Positions 55,750 to 64,000 of a stretch of 64,000 bases of DNA are shown here, piece after piece (positions within the stretch are counted from its first letter, which is position 1; every line of letters begins with the position of its first letter). This DNA comes from Odobenus rosmarus divergens (Eukaryota > Chordata > Mammalia > Carnivora > Odobenidae), in the NCBI RefSeq assembly GCF_000321225.1, contig NW_004450330.1:2942708-3006707 (forward strand), written 5' to 3'. The notes beneath the pieces were generated by a model. It did no database searches and was not told the origin of the DNA. It was given only the letters and a program-made list of their open reading frames with translations. Both the position numbers and the translations under genes were made by a program.

Positions 55750-56670
55750 TTAAATAAATACATTCATCCATTCATTCAAAAATACTTATTTCTGTCTAAG
55801 CACTGGGCACTCTACCAGGCTCTGGGGATGGAGCCATGAAAAAGACAAACCTCCTATTCATGCAGGAGGGACAATTAGTGTGAAAACAAAAAATAAACAC
55901 TTCCTATGAAGAAAATGAATCAAGGAGTCAAAAGCAATTAAGTAGCAGGGAGGGTGCATTTTAGATGGAGCAACCAGGAAAAGTTTCTGAGGGAACCTGA
56001 ATGATGTGAAGGACAGAATCATGCAAATATCTTCAGTGAAAGGTAAAAGAAATACCAGGTGGGAAGGCCTTGAGGTCTGAACAAGCTTGGTGTGTTCATA
56101 AGAAGAGCTGGAAAGATTGTGTGGCTACAGCAGTGGTAAGGAGAGAGTGGTACAAGACAGAAGGCTACGTAGGTCCTTAAACCAAGATAAGGATATTGGG
56201 CCATATTCTGGGCTGTGGAGTAACAGACATGGTTTAATTTACCTTGTAAAAATATCACCCTGGCTTCCATGTGGAGACTGGATGGTAGGGTAATGGTCTC
56301 ATAAAAGCAGGCAGACCACTGCAGTAGTTAGGGTGAGAAAATGATGGCAACCTGGACTAGGGCAGTAGCAGTAGAGTTTTCAAGAAGTGATTGGGATATA
56401 ATTTGAAAGTAAATCCAACAGTTGCAGATAGGTTGGATATAGGATGTGAAGGAAAGAGGAAATAAGAATGTCTTGGATTTTAGCTTCTACGAAGACAGGG
56501 ATAAAGGGCTGACACAGGAGTTCTGGTAGGACCAGGTTAAGTTTGAAGTGCCTAGTGGTCATCCCAGTAGATAGGGTCATTATGGCAGATATGTATATCT
56601 GGAGCTCAGAGAAGCAATCAGGGCTGCAGATATACATTTCATTTAGATCATCATCTTTACATAAAGGTAT
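55750..56670 (-). mobile_element. Long L2 LINE copy (about 0.9 kb)
   Basis: Reversed L2 begins at its 3' end (attcatccattcattcaaaa, tctgtctaagcactgggcac). It continues in order through the 'gaatgatgtgaaggacagaat', aaggccttgaggtctgaaca, 'ccttaaaccaagataaggat', atcaccctggcttccatgtg, 'gcagtagttagggtgagaaa' and 'tctggagctcagagaagcaatc' regions. It is collinear and unbroken for an element this old. Minus frames inside it (56270-56019, 56691-56380) are remnants at most. Confidence 0.8.
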
Positions 56671-57040
56671 ACTTTTTTTCTCTCTTAACACACTGGACTG
56701 ATTTTAAACAAAGTGGGCAGTCATTTCCTTTCTAAGTAGATTACTTCCTTTGGGAGTTATACCTATGACCTAAACACTGGCACCTGATGACGTGCAATCT
56801 TTCACTACAGAAAACATATATAAAAGGAAATATTGTCCCTACAACTTATTAAATGTCCTTGGGATAAATACATGAAGTAATTGTAAAAATTATTTTGGAT
56901 GACGCATGAGGTCTTCTTAGACTATAACTAAAAAAACTTTTCATGATTAAGAAATGATAATTTTCAGCTGTAACTGCTTTTTTTTCTTAAAATTGTTTTA
57001 TCAGATACTTTAATATTTAAACAATCCAGGAGTATTTTTT
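56671..57040. other. Unique AT-rich sequence
   Basis: No feature recognised. Confidence 0.4.
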
Positions 57041-57056
57041 AGAAGTATATGATGAA

Positions 57057-57281
57057 AAGGGGCACCTGGGTGGCTCAGTCGGTTAAGCCTCCAACTCTTG
57101 GTTTTGGCTCAAATCATGATCTCAGGGTTGTGAGATTGAGCCCCACTTTGGGCTCTGTGCTCAGTGTGAGTCTGCTTGAGATTCTTTCCCCCTCCTTCCC
57201 CCCACCACTCTTCTCCCCCCTCCCTCACTCACATTCTCACTCTTAAATAAATAAATAAATAAATAAAATCTTTAAAAAAAC
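57057..57281 (+). mobile_element. SINEC, older subfamily
   Basis: The head is ggggcacctgggtggctcag followed by the older ccaactcttggttttggctc and atctcagggttgtgagattg variants, with an aaataaataaataaataaat tail. The TSD agaagtatatgatgaa (57041-57056) and agaagtaaatgatgaa (57282-57297) matches 15 of 16. Confidence 0.95.
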
Positions 57282-57509
57282 AGAAGTAAATGATGAATGA
57301 AAATCAGATTTTAAGCTATTGTGTTTTTTACAATGAGATTCATACAAGTAGCATTAGTTTTAAAAGGTTAAAAGAATTTTAATACATTAAATAATCTTTA
57401 TTACAATATTTGATAGAGTATTCCATCTGTAAAGTTTTTCCAAAGCTGAGTTGTAGTAGGAAAAAAAAAAGAGGATTTTGAGCTTCATATTTGCCACTAA
57501 ACTAGTTAC

Positions 57510-57600
57510 ATGCCAGAATACAGATTGTTTAACTGCTTTGAACCTTAGTTTTCTTATTTAAAAAGGCAATAATCTACTTCAAAGGTCTTTTGTCTAAACA
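57510..57600 (+). mobile_element. MIR SINE fragment
   Basis: This is the forward MIR core: gtttaactgctttgaacctt, then agttttcttatttaaaaagg, then aatctacttcaaaggtcttt. Confidence 0.6.
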
Positions 57601-58429
57601 ACATAATATATGTAAAAATATTTCAAAAGTGATAAAATTACACACAAAAGAGAGGTAAATAAACCATAGCATAGGGTCCACATACTTTTCTATTGGTAAA
57701 TATACATCCTGTACTCAAAGAACTCAAAGTGAATGACAATGATGCTAATATCACTACGATAAGCTAGTGAAAAGATATAGCAAGCTCAAGAATATAAAGT
57801 CAAAAATCTTGCCTCTTTTTTTTGACTTGTTTTGCTGGTGGTATTAGTTTATTTTTTTCTTGAGTTGTTAAGGTGATTGGGTTTATCTTTTTCCCTCTCT
57901 GATAGAGATAAATGAGGTATTTGAGATGGTAAGATTAAGGAGTAACAACTGACAGATGGATAAAAAAGAAAACTATAAAGAATTTGGATAAGATGCAAAT
58001 AAGCAGCAACTTAATTCCCTATAAAATTTACAGTATAAGCAATATATAATTATGTATTTATTTTACTAATTATTTACTGCTGAGAGTTTTTTTTAAGAGA
58101 GTTAATTTTCACTAATCAGCAAAATACTATTATTGGTCAGCCTGTGGAATATGGAAAACAGTTGTATCAAACAGTAACAGGATTCATTCCCATTTCTATC
58201 CCTTGATTCCTGGACCTGTGAATCCTGGCTAAGGGAAAAACGTCATATACATAATACTAAGTTAGACATAAATAGCCTCCTAGAGGATATGGGAGTGGCA
58301 TCACTCACTATTACTCCTGGTATCCACCAGCAAATTTTTTGCTTCCTGTACCCACAATCTTACACTCTACTGGTCCAGATGTCTGAGTTTCAAAAGGAGG
58401 AAAGCTTCCAGCAGGAGACATAGGGAGAA
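57601..58429. other. Unique AT-rich sequence
   Basis: No feature recognised. Confidence 0.45.
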
Positions 58430-58680
58430 TATATATGAAGATAGAGGACTAGAGTAATGCATCTACAAGCCAAAGAATGACAAAAATTTTTGGCAAACTA
58501 CCAAAAGCTAGAATGATGTGATGGGGAGGATTCCCCTATAGGCTTCAGTGGGAGCATAACCCTGTAGACACCTGATTTTAGACTTCTAGCCTCCAGAACT
58601 GTGAGACAATAGATTTTGTTGTTCTTTATAATCCACCTAGTTTATGATACTTTATTATGGAAGCTTTAGAAAAGTAATAC
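58430..58680 (+). mobile_element. MLT1-like MaLR LTR, 5'-incomplete
   Basis: It shows the 'atctacaagccaaagaatga' block, gaggattcccctataggctt, agacttctagcctccagaac, tgtgagacaatagattttgt and 'ccacctagtttatgatac'. The first part is missing or decayed. Confidence 0.75.
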
Positions 58681-60095
58681 AACCACTATTTAATAAATCC
58701 TCTTCATTTAACAAGGCCCAACGCTTGTTTAGGAATTTACTATTTCCTAGGAACTATTAGCTAACAGGCTGTGTCTCCTGTTTTTCAGAAGCAACTAAGA
58801 AGGAACAAGAAGGAAAATTGAATTAGGTAGTATAATCTTTAAGTGAAAAAAATGTTTATGCTCTTTATAATAAAGCACCTTTTATTTTCTCACTTTAAGA
58901 GAACAATAGGGTGATTCTAGATATGGAATAACATTGGCAAATAGACTTGAAGAATATGAGCCAATTTTATAAGTGTAACAGAGGATGATTTAACATTCAA
59001 TGATGTACTTTTAAACTTTACCTTAGCCAAGGGTCTAAAAAACAAAGGAGGCCATTATATTGCCCAAACTCCTAAAGCAATATTTGATTTGGACCAAGGA
59101 AGTAAAGACACTCCAGACAGATGGGATAGAGGAAGCAGGGGAAATTTTAAATAATCTCATAAGGAAACTTTTAAAGGAGTATAACATCCATCATTTTGTC
59201 AACAGTGATTGGTTAAGGCTGAGATTTTAGAGTTCAATAGGACTTTGAAATCTAAAATGTGGTGCTATTTTACCGCTCAAATACATTTTAATACATTGAT
59301 ATAATTCAACACTTTATCACTAGTTACAACCACCAGATCATCTGCAAAAAAATCTATAAATGTCATAGCCAGAAATTCTTTACATCTTAAAGAGAAAAAA
59401 AATGAGAAAATTCCACTTTGTATGAAAGAAAATCATAGGATTGCATATGGGTTAAAGGAGAGATTTGAAAGTGGTTCCAGCAGATAGTAACAAGATATAT
59501 TTAGCAATAGAAGTGGTAACTAAGAGTTGGCAACTAGTTTATAGTTAAAAGATCAGCTGCCAGAAAAACCTCAAATCATAACCCTATGTCAAGAGTTAGT
59601 ATACAATATAGAAAAAGAAATTATCCAGACAAAGGGATATGACAGGAATGAGATCATTCTCATCAAATGGTTGGACTGACCTGAAAATATTAATAGTTGT
59701 ACAAGACTTTGATGATTCATAACCTCTACATGGTGGAAAGTAGGTGAATGAAAATGGTTTTTAATTTGCACTACTCTCAGCAATATTTCAACATTACCTT
59801 TCCCCTGAAGCTTAAGGATATATGATAGTTGGGATTTAAGTAGAAAGAGGCCCAGAATGAGGAAATCACCCCTGAAGATGTCACCTTCGGGTATGGAGGG
59901 CCATACTCTCTAGAGGAGTAAGTATAATCTATCAACCATATATTGATATTTAGAAAAGAGCAAATTAGTTCAAGTTATGTTCTATGGCCCCCTCAGAATT
60001 TTATGTTGGGTCTTTTGCTTATTGTTAACCAAGAGAAAAGGTGAGAAGACTGCATGAAACTTTTTATTGTCAGGCCTGCAAGTGAGTGTATCCTG
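58681..60095. other. Unique AT-rich sequence
   Basis: No gene or repeat recognised. Confidence 0.45.
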
Positions 60096-60099
60096 TCCA

Positions 60100-60215
60100 C
60101 CACATTACTTTAGCCAAAATCCAGTCACCAGGCCATATCCATATTGCAGTTTGGGCTGGGAAAGGTAGAGGCCCCATGTGGAAGAGGAAATGGGATTGAT
60201 AAGCATCTAACAATT
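60100..60215. mobile_element. Possible old interspersed repeat
   Basis: The stretch with ccagtcaccaggccatatcc, gtttgggctgggaaaggtag and ataagcatctaacaattagt resembles an old LTR-class repeat. The match is from memory and weak. Confidence 0.3.
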
Positions 60216-60382
60216 AGTGTGAAAAAAATTGATACATATTAATATGCACATTAACTTGAAAAGATATCTGTAGCCCCATATTCATAGCAGCATTATCGAC
60301 AATAGCCAAGAAATGGAAACAAACCTAAGCGTCCACTGATGGATGAATGGATAAAGATGTAGGATATAGATACACATATATA

Positions 60383-60420
<38 letters not shown>

Positions 60421-61025
60421 TAACTTCTTTATAAATATATATACAGTGGAATTATTCAGCCATAAAAAAGAGGAAATCCTGTCATTTGCAACAACATGAA
60501 TGGAACTTAAAGGCATTATGCTAAGGGAAATAAGTCAGACAGAGAAAGACAAATTCAATATTATCTGACTTATATATGGAATCCAGGAAAAACAAAAAAA
60601 AGAATAACACCAAACTCATAGAAAGAGATCATAATTGTGGTTTACCAGAGGCAGGGGTGGTGGGAGGGGGAATTGGAAGAGGGTGGTTAGAAGGTACAAA
60701 CTTCCAGTTATCTTATGTTTATCTTATATCTTATATTTATCATATAAAGTAATAATACAGATACAATATATAGCATAATGACTATAGTTAACACTGCTGT
60801 ATGGTATGTAGGAAAGTTGTTAAGAGAGTAGAACCTAAGAGTTTTCATCACAAAGAGACATTGTTTTTTTCTTTTCCTTTTTATTGTATCTATATGAGAT
60901 GGTGGATGTTAACTAAACCTATTGTGGAATCATTTTACAACATATGTAAATCAATCTATCATGCTATACACCTTAAGCTTATACAGTGAGGTATGCCAAT
61001 TCTTTTTCAATAAAACTGGGGAAAA
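60216..61025 (+). mobile_element. L1: ORF2 end and 3'UTR, plus strand
   Basis: Landmarks in order: ttcatagcagcattatcgac, atggatgaatggataaagat, ttattcagccataaaaaaga, ataagtcagacagagaaaga, gagatcataattgtggttta, agaaggtacaaacttccagt, gttgttaagagagtagaacc and a terminal ttcaataaaactggggaaaa. It has no open ORF2. An expanded (TA/TG)n occurs where this family often has a TA repeat. Confidence 0.88.
60371..60419. repeat. (CA/TA/TG)n microsatellite
   Basis: An acacatatatatgtgtgtg run passes into about ten TA units inside the L1 3' part. It is hairpin-prone and likely length-variable. Confidence 0.95.
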
Positions 61026-61183
61026 ACATGCAAAAATATCCCCTATTTTTATTTTGTGGGCACTTGCAGTTATGGCTATACCAACTATTAATTTTCAACC
61101 TTTCTGGATCAGATTGGATCTCTTTAATCTATAGCTTATATGTGGGTTTTGCTTTGTGATTCAGTCTAAGAGTTTTCTCTTTT

Positions 61184-61380
61184 TTTTTTTTTAAAGATTT
61201 TATTTATTTATTTGAGAGAGAGAGAGAATGAGAGATAGAAAGCACGAGAGGGAAGAGGGTCAGAGGGAGAAGCAGACTCCCTGCTGAGCAGGAAGCCTGA
61301 TGTGCGACTCGATCCTGGGACTCCACGATCATGACCTGAGCCGAAGGCAGTCGCTTAACCAACTGAGCCACCCAGGCGCC
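61184..61380 (-). mobile_element. SINEC, full length
   Basis: A T-run and aaagattttatttatttatt lead through the GA-rich part to gagccacccaggcgccc. The TSD ctaagagttttctctttt (61166-61183) matches 61381-61398. Confidence 0.95.
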
Positions 61381-61475
61381 CTAAGAGTTTTCTCTTTTAT
61401 AGTAAGTTTATTCCATATAAATTTATTCATCTGAGAGATGTGTTCGGACTTAGTTCTGTCAAATTATTTTATGGA

Positions 61476-61576
61476 TTTTTTAAGTAGGTTCCATGCCCTA
61501 CTCACAACACTGAGATCAAGACCTGAGCTGAGATCAAGAGTTGGACACCTAACCAACTGAGCCACCCAGGCGCCCC
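61476..61576 (-). mobile_element. SINEC, older partial copy
   Basis: Only the head half remains: aagtaggttccatgccctac, then a gagatcaagacctgagctga duplicated segment, then gagccacccaggcgcccc. The tail half is missing, like the copy at 14680. Confidence 0.85.
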
Positions 61577-62004
61577 TTCTTTCACTTTTTAAATGTTTGC
61601 TACAGGTTTTTGTTTTTTCTTTGGTTTAGTTTTAAGCTTGTTTATTTTCTTTATAATAATTTCAGTGGTTTCCTTTTTTTTCCCCCAGTGGTTTCCTTTT
61701 TAAAAGCAATATAATTTATCCTATGATTTCTATGGTTTGAAATGGCTGTTAGCCTAAACCTGTGTAATAATTTGGTTTTTTATTAAATTCTTAGGATGTT
61801 CTTTCTTTTTCTGAGGAAAATGTAAATAATGTTTCATAGTCTTCCAGCACTGATTGTTACTGGGATGAATGTCTATATAATTTTCTCTTCATTTTTGGAA
61901 TAAGGTAAATTTTTAGGCTATTTCTTTGACATTGACTTATTTGTGTAAATGTTTTCTTAGATGTTGTAAAACTGCTAAACAGTTTTCTAAGGTGTGCAAT
62001 TTTT

Positions 62005-62197
62005 TAAAAAGATTTTATTTATTTATTTGACAGAGAGATACACAGCGAGAGAGGGAGCACAAGCAGAGGGAATGGGAGAGGGAGAAGCAGGCTTCCCTGT
62101 TGAGCAGGGAGCCCGATGCAGGGCTTGATCCCAGGACCCTGGGATCATGACCTGAGCCAAAGGTAGACGCTTAATGACTGAGCCACCCAGGTGCCCC
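62005..62197 (-). mobile_element. SINEC, full length
   Basis: It begins aaaaagattttatttattta and ends gagccacccaggtgcccc, with a cttgatcccaggaccctggg B-box side. The TSD taaggtgtgcaattttt (61988-62004) and taaagtgtgcaattttt type (62198-62214) differs at one or two bases. Confidence 0.94.
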
Positions 62198-62394
62198 TAA
62201 AGTGTGCAATTTTTCAATACCACCAGCAGTGTTTGAGTTTCTGCTATTTCACATCCTTGCCAATACCTGGTATTTCTAGTTCTTTTCATCTTGGCCGTAT
62301 TAAATGGTATTTAGTCATTTGGTCATTTGAGTTTCAGTTTGCATTTTTTTGATGACTATTGACAATGAATATTTTCTCAGCATTTATTTACCAG

Positions 62395-62515
62395 TTATAT
62401 ATTATTTATACAAAAATAACTATATAAAATATAATTATAAATATATATTACATATATTATGTATATTATATAATTATACACAAATATAATTTGATATACA
62501 TGTATATATATATAT
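62395..62515. repeat. AT-rich palindromic tract
   Basis: About 120 bases are nearly pure A/T, with tatataattata/tataattata type inverted repeats and a gatatacatgtatatatata palindrome. It lies inside antisense L1 just before the L1-L1 junction. Confidence 0.85.
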
Positions 62516-62585
62516 AACATTTTCTCCCAATCTATGGCTTGCCTTTTCATTTTCTTAATGGGATGTTTTAAAGAGCAGAAGTTAT

Positions 62586-64000
62586 CCTGAGAAAAGAACA
62601 AAGTAGGAGGCATCATACTTCCTGATTTCAAGCTGTATTATAAAGCTATAGTAATCAAAATTCTATGATACTGGCATTAAAACAGACGCACTGACCAATG
62701 GAACAGAATCAAGAACCTAGAAATAAACCCATGTGTATACAGTCAACAAATATTTGACCATAGAGCCAGGAATACACAATGGAGAAAAGACAGTCTATTC
62801 AATAGATGGTGCTGGAAAAATTGGATATTCCCATGTAAAAAAATTAAACTAAACCCTTATCTTACACCTCTCACAAAATGAAGTCAAAATGGGTTAAAGA
62901 CTTAAAGATTGGAAAACATATATTCCCAGAAGAACACACAGGAAAACACCTCCTTGAAATGGTCTTGGCAAAGATTTTTTGGATGTGACACTTAAAGCAC
63001 AAGCAACAAAGTACAAAATAAATAAGCAGGTCTACATCACACTAAAAAGCTCTACAGAGAAAACAAAAACAAAGGAACAAAAAAAAAATTTTGATCAAAG
63101 TGAAAAGACAGCCTACAAAATGGGAAAAAATATTTGCAAACTACATATCTGACAAGGGGCTAATATCCAAAATATATAAAGAATTCATACAGCTCAATAG
63201 CAAAAATCGCCAAATAATCCAATTAAAAATGTGACCAAAGGAAATATACGAATGGCCAACAGGTACATGAAAATGTGCTCAACATCACTAAAGGGAAATG
63301 CAAATCAAAACCACAGTATCACCTCAAAGCATAATCAAAAACATAGAGATAACAAATGCTCATAAGGATGTGGAAAAAAGGGAACACGTGCACTGTTGGT
63401 GGGAATGTAAATTGGTACAGCCGCTATGGAAAACAGTAAGGAGTTTCCTCCAAACCTGAAAATTAGAACTACCATATGCTCCAGCAATTCCACATCTGGG
63501 AATATATTTGAGGGAAATGGAAACACTGACAAAAAGATCTGGACCCCTCTGTTCATGGTAGCATTATTTATAATAGCTAAGACACAGAAACAACCATTCA
63601 TGGGTGAATGGATAAAGATGTTTATAAAAACACACACACACATATATATACACACACATACATAATACAAACATACATACACATTCAGTGGAATATTCAG
63701 CCATAAAAAAGAACAAAATCCTGCCATTTGGGAAAACAGTGATGGACCTTGAGGACATTATACTAAGTGAGTATAAGTGAAGTAAGTTAAACAAAAAGGA
63801 CAAATACCATATGATCTCACTTATATGTGGAATCTAACAAAACAAAAAACAAACAAAAAAAACCCCTCCAAAGTCATAAAAAAAAGAGATCAGATTTGTG
63901 GTTACCAGAGACAGTAGGTCGGGGAGGGTGGGATTGGATGAAGGTGGTCAAAAGGTACAAACTTTCAGTTATAAGATATATAGTACTACGGATGTAATGT
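62586..64000 (+). mobile_element. L1 ORF2 C-terminal half and 3'UTR, runs off window
   Basis: The plus strand encodes degraded ORF2 C-terminal sequence: a [10 protein letters not shown] segment, an RTDQWNRI segment, KDSLFNRWCW, then the '[11 protein letters not shown]'-type block near 63105-63150. The 3'UTR follows from about 63800 (gatctcacttatatgtggaa, ggttaccagagacagtaggt, aaaggtacaaactttcagtt). Stops and frameshifts are frequent. The element is not complete within the window. Confidence 0.85.
63629..63686. repeat. (CA)n/(TA)n/(CATA)n microsatellite
   Basis: An acacacacacacatatatat stretch followed by acatacat units lies inside L1 at the same place as the 60371 repeat. Frames across it are artefacts. 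Confidence 0.9.

Larger units (their letters stand above)
61830..62585 (-). mobile_element. Old L1 3' part, minus strand, split by SINEC
   Basis: The antisense L1 3' region includes 'gttttctaaggtgtgcaat' before the SINEC. After it come accagcagtgtttgagtttc, catccttgccaatacctggt, ttgagtttcagtttgcattt and, at the end, ttttctcccaatctatggct with ttgccttttcattttcttaa (ORF2 C-terminal part, antisense). It ends abruptly at 62585. Confidence 0.75.

Noticed and set aside
60371..60419. Short regular repeats considered as CRISPR-like
   Set aside because: Dinucleotide microsatellite without spacers, in a mammalian L1.

Overview
The window is non-coding nuclear DNA from a placental mammal of the order Carnivora. 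The diagnostic signal is about twenty copies of the tRNA-Lys-derived carnivore SINE (SINEC). Most have a head of the ggcgcctgggtggctcagt type, an A/B-box region, a CT-rich middle and an AATAAA-rich tail, and most are bounded by their own target-site duplications (TSDs). Their consensus differs from the abundant dog SINEC_Cf form and looks more like bear, seal, mustelid or panda copies, so an arctoid caniform is my best guess. This rests on remembered consensus sequences, not a database search. I recognise no host protein-coding exon, rRNA, tRNA gene, CRISPR array or bacterial-type feature. Every substantial reading frame that resembles a protein is a decayed LINE-1 (L1) ORF1 or ORF2.

Layout. 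0.6-2.0 kb: an old L2 broken by two L1 3' ends. 3.2-7.5 kb: SINEs, a solo MaLR LTR, an old DNA transposon and a MIR. 7.6-10.4 kb: a younger L1 with a 5' inversion (twin-priming structure). 13.0-25.9 kb: a nested stack of two old, near full-length minus-strand L1s, themselves hit by SINEs, another inverted L1 that contains a 535-base assembly gap, and two inserts I cannot place firmly. 25.9-28.1 kb: a MaLR-type element with internal region and unlike LTRs. 28.3-30 kb: L2 pieces split by an LTR-like element and a palindromic repeat. 30-54 kb: mostly unique AT-rich sequence dotted with SINEC, MIR, L2, MLT1-like LTRs and L1 3' ends. 54.7-57.3 kb: a second palindromic repeat, an interrupted hAT MITE with a CpG-bearing insert, and a long L2. 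57.3-60.1 kb: mostly unique AT-rich sequence with a MIR fragment and an MLT1-like LTR remnant. 60.1-64.0 kb: L1 3' halves in both orientations, SINEs and AT/CA microsatellites. The last L1 runs off the right edge.

Function. There is no pathway or operon here. The sequence is best read as an intergenic or intronic interval recording layered retrotransposition: L2/MIR oldest, then MaLR, hAT and old L1, then carnivore L1 and SINEC. I found no convincing new biological system. The most interesting points are the two twin-primed L1s, the monomer-like L1 5'UTR, the unexplained inserts at 16.9-17.4 kb and 55.2-55.5 kb, and the mismatched-LTR MaLR element.
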